Positions 8,355 through 16,331 of a stretch of DNA of 64,000 nt are shown here, piece by piece (the first letter of the stretch is position 1; each line of letters opens with the position of its first letter). A program made the position numbers and the translations under genes. The stretch covers positions 5,541,007-5,605,006 of the forward strand of contig AP018180.1 in the NCBI GenBank assembly GCA_002368155.1, read 5' to 3'. The notes under the pieces are model-generated. The model ran no database searches, was not told where the DNA came from, and worked only from the letters and a program-made list of their open reading frames with translations. Origin of the DNA: Nostoc carneum NIES-2107. GTDB lineage: Bacteria; Cyanobacteriota; Cyanobacteriia; Cyanobacteriales; Nostocaceae.

Positions 8355-9667
8355 CAATACTCCGGACAATTTTTAGTTGAGGGAATAGACAAGAAAGCTA
8401 TCGAGCCATTAAGGTGCTGATTAGAAAAAACTTGCACCGACTCGATAGCCATATGGAAATTGTACAAAGCTTACTGAGCAAAATGGGGATTTTCCACAAA
8501 CCGCAGATCAAAGCATTGACAACGCTGTTTGCGACGATTCTAATTGCCTGTGGCAAAGTAAACTTTAGCAACTTGAGTCGTTACAGCCAACGAACAGAGA
8601 GAAGTTATCGCCGACAGTTTAAAAAACAGTTTGATTTTGCTCAGTTCAACGCGGAACTAATCAAAGCAGCAACGTCTTTTGATCACTCAATGATTGCCGT
8701 GATGGATTGCTCATTCATTGCCAAAAGCGGGAAAAAAACCTTTGGCCTTGACCAATTTTATAATGGCAGTCACAATCGAGTCGAGAGAGGATTAGAAGTG
8801 TCCTTGGTGGCGGTAGTAGACGTAGAAACTGAAGTCGGCTATGCCCTGCTTGCCGAACAAACTTTTGACCAAGGCGAATGTCCAGACCTAACGCGGATGG
8901 ACTACTATCTCCACCACCTAGAAATTACTCAACCTCAATTACCTCCCCAAATTCGCTATCTTGCAGTTGATGGAGCCTATGCCAAGGAAGCTTTTGTCAG
9001 CGGAGTGAGGAGGCTCAAGCTGGATGTGATTAGTAAACTGCGGCGAGATGCGAATCTGCGATATGTGTTCGAGGGTGAACAGAAAGTGCGGGGAGCTAAA
9101 CGCAAATATGATGGCAAAGTTGATCTAGCTGACCCTACTCGCTTGACTATGGTACGTGAACTGGAATCAGGGGTTAAACTCTATACAGTAATTGTATGGC
9201 ACGTTTCACAAAGAGCGCAAAATCCGCCTGGCTTACGTACTTGACCATCGTAAGCCTAACAAACCGAGTTATGCTGTCTTATTCTCGACAGATATCAACC
9301 AATCGGCAGACGAGATTTATCGTTTCTACAAACTGCGCTTTCAAATCGAATTTATTTTCCGCGATGCTAAACAATTTACCGGACTAAGTGATTGTCAAGC
9401 CCGTGATGTCAAAAAACTTGACTTTCATTTCAATGCTAGTTTTACTGCCCTCAATATTGCCAAGCTCGATACTCATCGACAGCAGTTGAGCCAACAACCC
9501 TTTGTCTTTTCAATGGCCAGTGTCAAGCGACGCGCACTCAATGACCATTTGCTCGACACTTTTATTTCAAAGTTAGAACTCTCGCCTACTTTAATTAAAT
9601 CCCATCCTAACTATCAATACCTACGTTCTTACGGGGTTATTGCTGCCTAATTTTGTCCGGAGTATTG
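8355..9667 (+). mobile_element. IS4-type insertion sequence with inverted repeats and 5-bp target duplication
   Basis: About 1.31 kb. The left end is CAATACTCCGGACAA and the right end is its exact reverse complement (9653-9667). The flanking bases are GTTAA at 8350-8354 and GTTAA at 9668-9672, a 5-bp target duplication. It encodes a DDE transposase with the YREK signature of the IS4 superfamily, broken by a frameshift. Confidence 0.88.
8414..9650 (+). pseudogene. IS4-superfamily transposase, frameshifted
   Basis: Frame one (8414-9244) encodes about 276 residues with DDE-type motifs: VMDCSFIAKSGKKTFG for the first Asp and YLAVDGAYAK for the second. The continuing product is in the +1-shifted frame to 9650, with LAYVLDHRKPNKPSYAVLF and then YRFYKLRFQIEFIFRDAK. 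The latter fits Y-x2-R-x3-E-x6-K exactly. The switch must fall at about 9205-9235, after VWHVS. I see no slippery sequence there, so a real indel, and therefore an inactive copy, is more likely than programmed frameshifting. The ends and target duplication are intact, so the insertion itself is probably recent. Confidence 0.8.
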
Positions 9668-9843
9668 GTTAAGAAAATTAATTGATAACAAAACCAAAAA
9701 ACTAGTTACTCAACAACAAAACAGAACAATAATTTTGGAGGGGGTTTGGGGGACGCAACCGTCACCCAATCGGGGGTTTGGGGGAGAATCCCCCAATTCT
9801 GGTGGCTGTTTTAATCAATGACAAATCAATCGCTAATGAGCTG

Positions 9844-9944
9844 ATACCAATTCAAATAATGTTTGCCACACATCAATAATATTCTAGAGGGCAAGGCAAT
9901 GCCGTGCCCCTATAGTCTGTCGCATTCTTTTTTCAAAATGGTAT
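9844..9944 (+). repeat. MITE-like repeat family A, copy 2
   Basis: A full copy, starting ATACCAATTCAAATAATG and ending ATGGTAT, with core GGGCAAGGCAATGCCGTGCCC. It directly abuts the family C copy and lies 15 bp from the galT stop codon, so it may act as a 3' hairpin for that transcript. Confidence 0.8.
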
Positions 9945-9958
9945 TATCGATTTCTCCT

Positions 9959-11059
9959 TTATGCGGAAATCGGCATTTCAATATTTACAGCCACCGCCTG
10001 TAAATCCTTCGCTTTATCCTCTGGTAAAGCATCATTAGCAAACATCCCCGCTGCAAGTTCAGTTCCAGCTAAATACTTCAGCCTGTCACTGGTGCGATAG
10101 GGTGGATAAAACTGAGCGTGTAAATGCGCTTCTGGATGGGCTTTGCCATCTGTGGGCGCTTGGAACCAAGCCATGAGGTAAGGAAATGGACGATTCCACA
10201 AACCATCATATTTCAGAGTGACGGTTTTTAATGCCCTAGCTAGTCCCTGACGTTGCTTTGCAGTCAAATCGTAAAAGGTGGGTACTGGTTGTTTGGGCGC
10301 AAGCCAAACTTCGTAGGGGTAGCGCGCACATACCGGGACAAAAGCGATCGCTTCTTCATCTTGATAAATAATCCGCTGGTTGTCGGCTATCTCTTTTTGA
10401 ATTAAATCCGCTAGCAAACCCCGTTGATGTTCTTGATAAAATTGCCCCTGCATCTCCAACATTCTGGCGGGAACTGGCGGCACAAAAGGATAAGCATAAA
10501 TTTGTCCGTGGGGATGGTGTAAAGTTACCCCTACCTCTACACCTTTATTTTCAAAGGGTAGCACGTACTGAATCTGCGGATTTGCGCCAATTTCATGAGT
10601 GCGATCGCCCCAAACTTGCAACAATAACTCAAGATGGGACAATTCCAAAGCGCTGAGGGAAGTATTAGGGTTTTGCGTAAAAACCACTACCTCACACGCC
10701 CCATTTGCAGGTAAGGTTTCCACAATGCTAGCTGGCGGATTATTGGCTGTCACTGCCATTGAGGGAAAGCGATTATCGAACACAGCAATGTCATATTTCC
10801 CCTGTGGCAATTCTGTAGGAAACTCCTGGTTGCTGGTGGGTGCAAGGGGGTTATATTCTGGGGGCGGCATAAAAGTCCGCCCTTGACGGTGACTAGCGTA
10901 AGCTACCCATTCCCCCCGTAAGGGGTGCCAGCGCAGATGGGGATTTGCTTGCACTGGCTCATTACTGGGACTAGTAGCTGTAATATCTTGGGAAATCGGA
11001 TATCTACTATATAAAGTCAGCTGACGACCATCTGGCTTTAACAACTTGTGGGAGTACAT
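9959..11059 (-). CDS. galT: Galactose-1-phosphate uridylyltransferase
   Basis: A 366-residue HIT-superfamily nucleotidyltransferase. The catalytic His triad is in LHHPHGQIYAYP, with a second domain motif HLHAQFYPPYR near the C-terminus. It exchanges UMP between UDP-glucose and galactose-1-phosphate in the Leloir pathway. The start at 11059 is supported by TGGAGGATT directly before the ATG. The gene begins inside the last 22 bases of the glycoside hydrolase gene, which implies co-transcription and translational coupling. Together they suggest release of galactose from a beta-galactoside followed by entry into sugar-nucleotide metabolism. galK and galE are not in the window. Confidence 0.93.
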   Translation of the reverse strand: MYSHKLLKPDGRQLTLYSRYPISQDITATSPSNEPVQANPHLRWHPLRGEWVAYASHRQGRTFMPPPEYNPLAPTSNQEFPTELPQGKYDIAVFDNRFPSMAVTANNPPASIVETLPANGACEVVVFTQNPNTSLSALELSHLELLLQVWGDRTHEIGANPQIQYVLPFENKGVEVGVTLHHPHGQIYAYPFVPPVPARMLEMQGQFYQEHQRGLLADLIQKEIADNQRIIYQDEEAIAFVPVCARYPYEVWLAPKQPVPTFYDLTAKQRQGLARALKTVTLKYDGLWNRPFPYLMAWFQAPTDGKAHPEAHLHAQFYPPYRTSDRLKYLAGTELAAGMFANDALPEDKAKDLQAVAVNIEMPISA

Positions 11060-12924
11060 AATCCTCCAGAAATGGTAGCAGCGCGTATCGTCTCCAGTGG
11101 AATCTTCGGTGTGCGATCGGCGTACAACAACCCGTTAGCTTCTTGGAAGGTATCGGTTAATTGTGTATAGCAGAAACCGCTGAACATATCGATGTTATTC
11201 ACACTTTCCAGCAAAGCAGTGTATTTAATTTCTAATTCCGAGAGATTCCAGCAGCGCTCGTATCCCCAGGCTTTGTTAGCATCAGGCTGATCTTCTGGCG
11301 CATAGGCAATCCCGCCAAACTCGGTCAGCATTACTGGCTGTCCTTGGTGAGGATAATTATCCAGCGTAAGAATACGTCCGCCGGGACGCTGACGGTTAAA
11401 TAAATCTGATAACTTTACTTCTGGGCCATAACGGTTAGCCAAATGCTGGGGATTGGTGTCATAGTCGTGGATGGCGAGAATGTCGGTATCTGTACTTTCC
11501 CAGCCATCATTACCAATCACAGGGCGAGTCGGATCGAGTGTCTTGGTTAAGTGATACATTGCCAAAACATAGTTCCTGTGAGCCTGTGTCTCAACCAGAT
11601 TTGGCACTCCCCAAGACTCATTAAAAGGTACCCAAGCAACAATACAGGGGTGATTGGCATCACGCTTGATGACTTCCATCCACTCATGGGTCATGCGTGC
11701 CACTGCTTTGGGGGAGAAGCGATAAGCGCTAGGCATCTCCTCCCATACTAGCAATCCCAATACATCTGCCCAATATAAAAAGCGCGGGTCTTCAATTTTT
11801 TGGTGTTTGCGGACTCCGTTGAAACCCATTGCTTTTGTGAGTTCTACATCTCGCCGCAACGCCAAATCATTGGGTGCAGTCATTAGGCTTTCAGCCCAGT
11901 AACCTTGGTCAAGCACCAAGCGCAAATAGTAGGGACGACCGTTAAGCATAAAGCGATCGCGCTGAATGCTGACAGTCCGCATTGCTGTGTAAGATATTAC
12001 CTTGTCTACTAGTTGCCCGTTATCCCATAACTCAATTTCAGCATTGATGAGTGTGGGTTTTTCTGGACTCCACAACAATTCATTGCGGTAATCATCAATA
12101 CCAGGGTCAGAAAGGGAAATCCGGCGGTTTACCTCGCCATTAAATACTTCATAGATATCATTAGCCAGCACGCGATCGCCCACAGTTAACTTCATCTTCA
12201 TTTGAATGCCTGAAGCTGGCGCATCACCTGCAAGAGCCGCATAACAACCAATTTCCCAGCGTTCAAAGTCGGGAGTCCAACGAATGTGATCGATATAAGT
12301 CACCCCAACACGTTCTATCCAAACTGTCTGCCAAATTCCACTGGTACGCGGATACCAAATACTGTGGGGTTCTAGCTGCCAATCCTGCTTACCACGAGGC
12401 TTGGCCAGGTCTTGTGGATCGTCCTGCGCCCAGACTGTGACTTTGGTTGTACCTCTGTCATTTAAAGCAGCAGTAATATCCATCGTGAAATTGGTGTGTC
12501 CGCCTTCATGCTCACCAATATATTGATCGTTCACCCAAACACGAGCCAGATAATCTACAGCCCCAAAGTGCAGTAATAATCTACCCTCACCTGGGGGTGT
12601 AGCAAATTCCTTTTCATACCAACAATTAGGATGGAATCCAGTGTCAGCAATACCACTTTTGATAGATTCGGGAGCATAAGGGACTTGGATATCATGTGTC
12701 CAATGGCTCATGTCACTGGGGCGAGTGCATTTGCCTTGGTCATCAAATGCGAACTTCCAGACACCGTTGAGACTTTGCCAAGGCGATCGCGCAGAATTTT
12801 TGGTAGAAATTCGCCGCAATTGTGGACGTGGATAAGCCGTATCAATTACCTCTAAGGTTGTTTTATCGGCATGAGATTTTAAATCAACCGCGTTATTAGC
12901 CATCTCCAATAAATTAGTTTCCAT
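11038..12924 (-). CDS. Glycoside hydrolase family 2 (beta-galactosidase/beta-glucuronidase type)
   Basis: A 628-residue three-domain GH2 enzyme. An N-terminal jelly-roll sugar-binding domain (about 40-215, SLNGVWKFAFDD) is followed by an immunoglobulin-like domain (about 215-325) and a TIM barrel (about 325-628). The acid/base Glu is in WVPFNESWGVPN and the nucleophile Glu in PVMLTEFGG. The length is well below the LacZ type (about 1000 residues), so specificity is uncertain. There is no signal peptide, so it acts in the cytoplasm. It is the first gene of a two-gene operon with galT, which favours a galactoside substrate. Confidence 0.9.
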   Translation of the reverse strand: METNLLEMANNAVDLKSHADKTTLEVIDTAYPRPQLRRISTKNSARSPWQSLNGVWKFAFDDQGKCTRPSDMSHWTHDIQVPYAPESIKSGIADTGFHPNCWYEKEFATPPGEGRLLLHFGAVDYLARVWVNDQYIGEHEGGHTNFTMDITAALNDRGTTKVTVWAQDDPQDLAKPRGKQDWQLEPHSIWYPRTSGIWQTVWIERVGVTYIDHIRWTPDFERWEIGCYAALAGDAPASGIQMKMKLTVGDRVLANDIYEVFNGEVNRRISLSDPGIDDYRNELLWSPEKPTLINAEIELWDNGQLVDKVISYTAMRTVSIQRDRFMLNGRPYYLRLVLDQGYWAESLMTAPNDLALRRDVELTKAMGFNGVRKHQKIEDPRFLYWADVLGLLVWEEMPSAYRFSPKAVARMTHEWMEVIKRDANHPCIVAWVPFNESWGVPNLVETQAHRNYVLAMYHLTKTLDPTRPVIGNDGWESTDTDILAIHDYDTNPQHLANRYGPEVKLSDLFNRQRPGGRILTLDNYPHQGQPVMLTEFGGIAYAPEDQPDANKAWGYERCWNLSELEIKYTALLESVNNIDMFSGFCYTQLTDTFQEANGLLYADRTPKIPLETIRAATISGGLCTPTSC

Positions 12925-13574
12925 ATATTCCTAAATTTGCTATAGAAATTAATTTTGAAAAACTTGCCTCTAGCTGAATATTCCCAAAATCAAAACTGTA
13001 TAAATACCTAGCATTCTCTGCTAACCACCAACCAAGCTCTACATTAGTTTGAGATTACTAAATGCAGAGCTTGCTTATTAGCAAATGAATAATTTACCCC
13101 TATGTTGCTTAGGGGCATTCAGTTTATTACTACCTTTTGACTCGTGACATTATGGCACAAATGAGACAAAAGTTTAAAATAAATTTTTACAGCAAACTCT
13201 CAAAATAATCACCCTATATCAATTATTTTAATAGTCAATTTATAGAGTTAATCTAACTTAAATTCTAGCTAATATTAGCCGTTTCGGATTGTAAAGCAGT
13301 AATAAGCAATAAAACCACCCAGACAGAGTTTTTTATTGCTCAAAATGCTAGAAAATGCTAAATATTCAAGATTTGATTAAATTTCTATCCGCGAACCTAT
13401 AGCGGCGCTCATAAATTAATTAAATGATTGATGAAGCGAAAAATCTAATGGGATGAAAGCACCAGCTAACTAACGCATAAATGCATAAGCTTTGAAAAAT
13501 ATTACAAATTTCTCTAATTAAGCAAAATTATATCTTTATACAGCCAATTGTAGTGAAATTGGGTACAAGAAGTC
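12925..13574. other. AT-rich intergenic region without a visible gene
   Basis: This region lies upstream of the glycoside hydrolase gene. I see no ORF with a ribosome site, no tRNA and no strong hairpin. It should contain the promoter of the GH2-galT operon on the minus strand, but I cannot place it. Confidence 0.5.
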
Positions 13575-13718
13575 AGGACTTACGCAACTGGTACACCAAA
13601 CTTCTGGTTTAAGAGTCAACAGTCAAGGGTCAAGGGTCAAAAATTCAGGTTTTTTGGACTTTTGACTCTTGACTCTTGACAGCCTAAACGAGAAAAATGT
13701 GACACTTGCGTAAGTCCT
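13575..13718. repeat. MITE-like repeat family D, copy 1
   Basis: The ends are AGGACTTACGCAA (13575-13587) and its reverse complement TTGCGTAAGTCCT (13706-13718). The interior is a further inverted repeat of GTCAAGGGTCAAGGGTC with GACTCTTGACTCTTGAC type words. A second family D element with a different interior lies at 53825-53951. Confidence 0.8.
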
Positions 13719-13784
13719 AGAAGTAATCATTTAACTCTTGTGGTGCGGGTATTTTGCCTGGTACAAATAAAACCCTCACCTATA

Positions 13785-13853
13785 ACTTCAGCGAGAATTA
13801 GATCCCCGACTTTTTCAAAAAGTCGGGGATCTGGGGAGCAACTTTGCTGAAGT
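13785..13853. repeat. Nested hairpin containing repeat family E, copy 2
   Basis: The outer stem ACTTCAGC (13785-13792) pairs with GCTGAAGT (13846-13853). Inside is the perfect 33-bp hairpin AGATCCCCGACTTTTT plus complement (13800-13832). The inner hairpin is the same module as at 1507-1539. Confidence 0.75.
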
Positions 13854-13864
13854 AAGTGTCATTC

Positions 13865-13990
13865 CAATACTGCTCGGTTAAGGATTTTCAAGGAGGAATT
13901 TGGTTTGGGGAAAAGGTGAAAGGGTAAGGGTTAAAGGTTTTTTCTTGCCCCTTTTTCCCTTACCCTTTTGCCCTTAACCGACAAGTATTG
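13865..13990 (+). repeat. MITE-like repeat family B, copy 2 (intact)
   Basis: A 126-bp long imperfect palindrome. It begins CAATACTGCTCGGTTAAGG and ends CCTTAACCGACAAGTATTG. The arms are purine-rich (GGGGAAAAGG...) and pyrimidine-rich (CTTGCCCC...) and meet at a run of T. It is the reference copy for the interrupted element at 6693-7593. Confidence 0.85.
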
Positions 13991-14042
13991 AGTGTCATTC
14001 CACCCTATAAATACCAGAATTTTTGCAGAAATCACATCGAAC

Positions 14043-14313
14043 TCAAGCACCAGTCGGCTGTTCATTGAGCAATTCTGCGGCTACTTCGTCTACTGTTTTT
14101 TTTGAGGTAAACAGCACGTTCATCTATTGCTCTCACCCAATCAATGGGGAACCAATGATGTTGTCCATCAGGAGCATTATTCTTGGTCAGCTTGACATAT
14201 TTATTTCCTTCCACAGAGTCGATATTGCCAATATGCGTGTCCGATGCTCCTGCTAAACCGCCTATGCCTTCTGCATAAACTGGCAGATGTTCTTGAAGCT
14301 GTGATACGTCCAT
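14043..14313 (-). pseudogene. DUF2171 protein with a one-base frameshift in an A8 tract
   Basis: The frame starts MDVSQLQEHLPVYAEG and has the DUF2171 core (GNKYVKLTKNNAP, HHWFPIDWV). After AVYLKK the frame runs into NSRRSSRRIAQ and stops at 14062. If the A8 tract (plus-strand T8, 14096-14103) had seven bases, the product would end TVDEVAAELLNEQPTGA at 14043, which looks like a natural acidic DUF2171 tail. It is therefore a one-base expansion, a sequencing error, or a site rescued by polymerase slippage. Function of DUF2171 is unknown; it resembles PRC-barrel-like small domains. Confidence 0.7.
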
Positions 14314-14457
14314 TTTGTACCTCGTAATTAAGTAAAAAATTTAACTTCGCTCCTGCTGAGCCGTTTTATTGATGAGCAGGTAGGATTTTAGACAACTTCA
14401 CTCAATACGATAGTTACATTCATCAAGACGTGCTTCGTTCTCCAGACAGATGGTATT

Positions 14458-14473
14458 GTACTGATATCAGTAC
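14458..14473. promoter_or_regulatory. Perfect 16-bp palindrome, possible operator
   Basis: GTACTGATATCAGTAC lies between the divergent DUF2171 gene and the coiled-coil gene at 14592. Its size and position fit a dimeric regulator site. No regulator gene is adjacent and no second copy was noticed. Confidence 0.3.
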
Positions 14474-14591
14474 TTCAAATGGCATACAGATAAGCTTTGT
14501 TCGTAGGGAAAATTGTTCTCTACGGATGTACTTTATTTACCCAAAAAAGGCTGTATTGATAAAATTTAAGTTAATTTAGGTCAATAAAAAA

Positions 14592-14906
14592 TTGAAACAA
14601 TACCCTGTACAATTCTTAGTTAGATTTAATAAATCGCTGCGACATAAAAGACGACTAGTTAACTTTACTGCTGAGATGGTTCATAGGTACCAGGGTATGA
14701 TTTCTCTAGATTATGATTCCATTCATCATGTAGATGAATTGCTGAGACAAATCAGAATTAAAGAAAGTCAATTAAAAATCGCACAAGAATCTAATATGAT
14801 CTACACAGCTCAAGCATTAGAAAAGCAGATATTAAAATTACAACAAAATTTATCAGAATCACGAGACCCTGAAATTCATGCATTGATGAGTTTGTTAGAT
14901 GATTGA
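14592..14906 (+). CDS. Hypothetical charged helical protein
   Basis: A 104-residue frame starting with TTG at 14592; no upstream ATG is available in frame, and internal ATGs would remove conserved-looking sequence. The C-terminal half (IRIKESQLKIAQ to LQQNLSES) has coiled-coil character and the N-terminal third is basic. I recognise no family. It is flanked by the DUF2171 gene, in the opposite orientation, and the GST gene, which converges on it. Confidence 0.45.
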   Translation: MKQYPVQFLVRFNKSLRHKRRLVNFTAEMVHRYQGMISLDYDSIHHVDELLRQIRIKESQLKIAQESNMIYTAQALEKQILKLQQNLSESRDPEIHALMSLLDD

Positions 14907-14953
14907 AAATTTTGGTTGAGCAAATTGAACCAAATCAAAACTCATCCAAAAAA

Positions 14954-15628
14954 TTATGCTGACAGCAGCTCGTAAGTACCACCACGTTCGAGGGCGCGCT
15001 GATAAGCTGGTCTTGCGTGAATCCGATCCAGAAATTCCATAAGATGAGGGTGGCTGGCATTGAGCCGTCCTAGTGCATTAGCCGCCTCTAGGGGAAAGCT
15101 CACTTGGATATCTGCTGCGGTGAATTCATTGCCAGCAAACCATGTGCTTTTTTGCAGTTCTTCTTCTAGGTAATCTAGGTGCTGCGCTATCTGCGGCCCG
15201 AGAAAGGAACTCTTAACTTTTCCTGCGATCGCTCTGGCTATGGGTCTGGCAAAAAAGGGCATTGGCTCATGTTCGATGCGATCAAAAATCAGCTGAAACA
15301 CCAGCAACGGCATTGCTGAACCTTCTGCATAATGCAGCCAGTAAGTATAGCGTAGTCGTTCTGGTGTATCCCCAGGAGGAATCAGCCTGCCGTTACCATA
15401 TCGTTCCACCAAATACTCAATGATAGCTCCAGATTCCGCTAGAGTGAGCGCACCGTCGGTAATCACTGGCGACTTACCAAGTGGATGTACCTGGCGTAGA
15501 GAAGCTGGAGCCAGCATCGTTTTTGGGTCGCGTTCGTAGCGCTTAATTTCGTACTCTATGCCGAGTTCCTCCAGCAACCAGAGTATACGCTGAGAACGGG
15601 AATTGTTTAAATGGTGGACAGTGAGCAT
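14954..15628 (-). CDS. Glutathione S-transferase family protein
   Basis: A 224-residue protein with an N-terminal thioredoxin-fold domain (about 1-80) and an all-helical C-terminal domain (about 90-220). The start MLTVHHLNNSRSQRILWLLEEL has the Ser-containing N-terminal motif of bacterial GSTs, followed by the cis-Pro GKSPVI and the gamma-glutamyl-binding LAESGAIIEYL. It probably conjugates or reduces with glutathione in the cytoplasm; the substrate is unknown. It is monocistronic by position. Confidence 0.9.
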   Translation of the reverse strand: MLTVHHLNNSRSQRILWLLEELGIEYEIKRYERDPKTMLAPASLRQVHPLGKSPVITDGALTLAESGAIIEYLVERYGNGRLIPPGDTPERLRYTYWLHYAEGSAMPLLVFQLIFDRIEHEPMPFFARPIARAIAGKVKSSFLGPQIAQHLDYLEEELQKSTWFAGNEFTAADIQVSFPLEAANALGRLNASHPHLMEFLDRIHARPAYQRALERGGTYELLSA

Positions 15629-15662
15629 TAAATTATTCTCTGAGCCGTACAGTGTGAAACTA

Positions 15663-15750
15663 ATACCAATTCAAATAATGTTTGCGACACATCAATATAT
15701 TCTAGAAGGTAAAGCATTGCCTTGCTTTTAGAATTATCTGTACTTGTATC
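15663..15750 (+). repeat. MITE-like repeat family A, copy 3 (degenerate right half)
   Basis: It begins ATACCAATTCAAATAATG with GCGACACATCAATATATTCTA, then decays, and ends with a TTGTATCAATT remnant. It lies upstream of the GST gene. Confidence 0.7.
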
Positions 15751-15769
15751 AATTCAAATAATTCCCAAT

Positions 15770-15895
15770 CCAAAATTTGTCTTCTCCCAAAGAGAGAGGC
15801 TACGCCAAGGAAAGTTTGACGGCAGTTGCTACAAGTCTCTTAACCCGCAAGGGCGCACTGCCTCCTCAAGGGGGGAACCCCGGCACGGTATAAGG
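15770..15895. repeat. Dispersed repeat family F, copy 2
   Basis: The reverse complement of most of 415-550, sharing GGAAAGTTTGACGGCAGTTG and CAAGTCTCTTAACCCGCAAG. The plus-strand reading GKFDGSCYKSLNPQG is the same as in copy 1. Confidence 0.75.
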
Positions 15896-15958
15896 ATGCT
15901 CAAATACTCGCTAAAGCTAAGCTCCAGCGAGTTGATCTGAGCCGATCAAATCGCCCAA

Positions 15959-16297
15959 TTAGCTGTCAATTAACTTGAAGCCCCAAGGTTTGAGGGCGGC
16001 TTTGGCTATTTCTTTATCTATACCCTCATAAGCTTCCCATTCAAATGGGTGATCTTTAGGATGTCCTTCGCCAACATTACCCGCAACTTTAATGATGGGA
16101 CAGTTAGCCAAGCGATCGCGCTCCAGTCGTTTTGGCAATGCTAATTGGACTTTGCGGCCAATAAATTTCGATACACTGTCTTTAGCCACAGATTCACGGA
16201 TTAAGCAGATATCCCCAGCTGTACCCCAAGTAGTTTGGTAGATATAAAAGAAAGATATGTAGGTTTGTGGCTTTAGGGATCTTTTGATAACTTGCAT
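15959..16297 (-). CDS. Hypothetical protein downstream of the polyferredoxin fusion
   Basis: A 112-residue soluble protein of unknown family, ending ALKPWGFKLIDS. It has a basic middle (RKVQLALPKRLERDR) and a central motif NVGEGHPKDHPFEWEAYEG. It follows the 844-codon fusion gene by 34 bp on the same strand, so it is probably in the same operon and may be functionally linked to it. The ATG at 16297 lacks a strong ribosome site, and the first 20 residues could belong to a wrong start. Confidence 0.5.
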   Translation of the reverse strand: MQVIKRSLKPQTYISFFYIYQTTWGTAGDICLIRESVAKDSVSKFIGRKVQLALPKRLERDRLANCPIIKVAGNVGEGHPKDHPFEWEAYEGIDKEIAKAALKPWGFKLIDS

Positions 16298-16331
16298 TAC
16301 TTGTAATCCTTACACAAGACGGAAAAATTCG

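Larger units (their letters stand above)
8338..9846. repeat. MITE-like repeat family C, copy 1, interrupted by an IS4-type element
   Basis: The outer parts (8338-8354 and 9668 to about 9846) match, in inverse orientation, the intact copy at 54828-54993. Shared words include AATACAGTTCAGTTAA, TTTGGAGGGGGTTTGGGGG and ACGCAACCGTCACCCAATCG. The intact copy has inverted ends CAATACGGTTCAG and CAATACAGTTCAG. No coding capacity. Confidence 0.75.

Noticed and set aside
8153-8380. 75-codon frame upstream of the IS4-type element
   Set aside because: It spans hairpin repeats and runs into the IS end, with no protein similarity.
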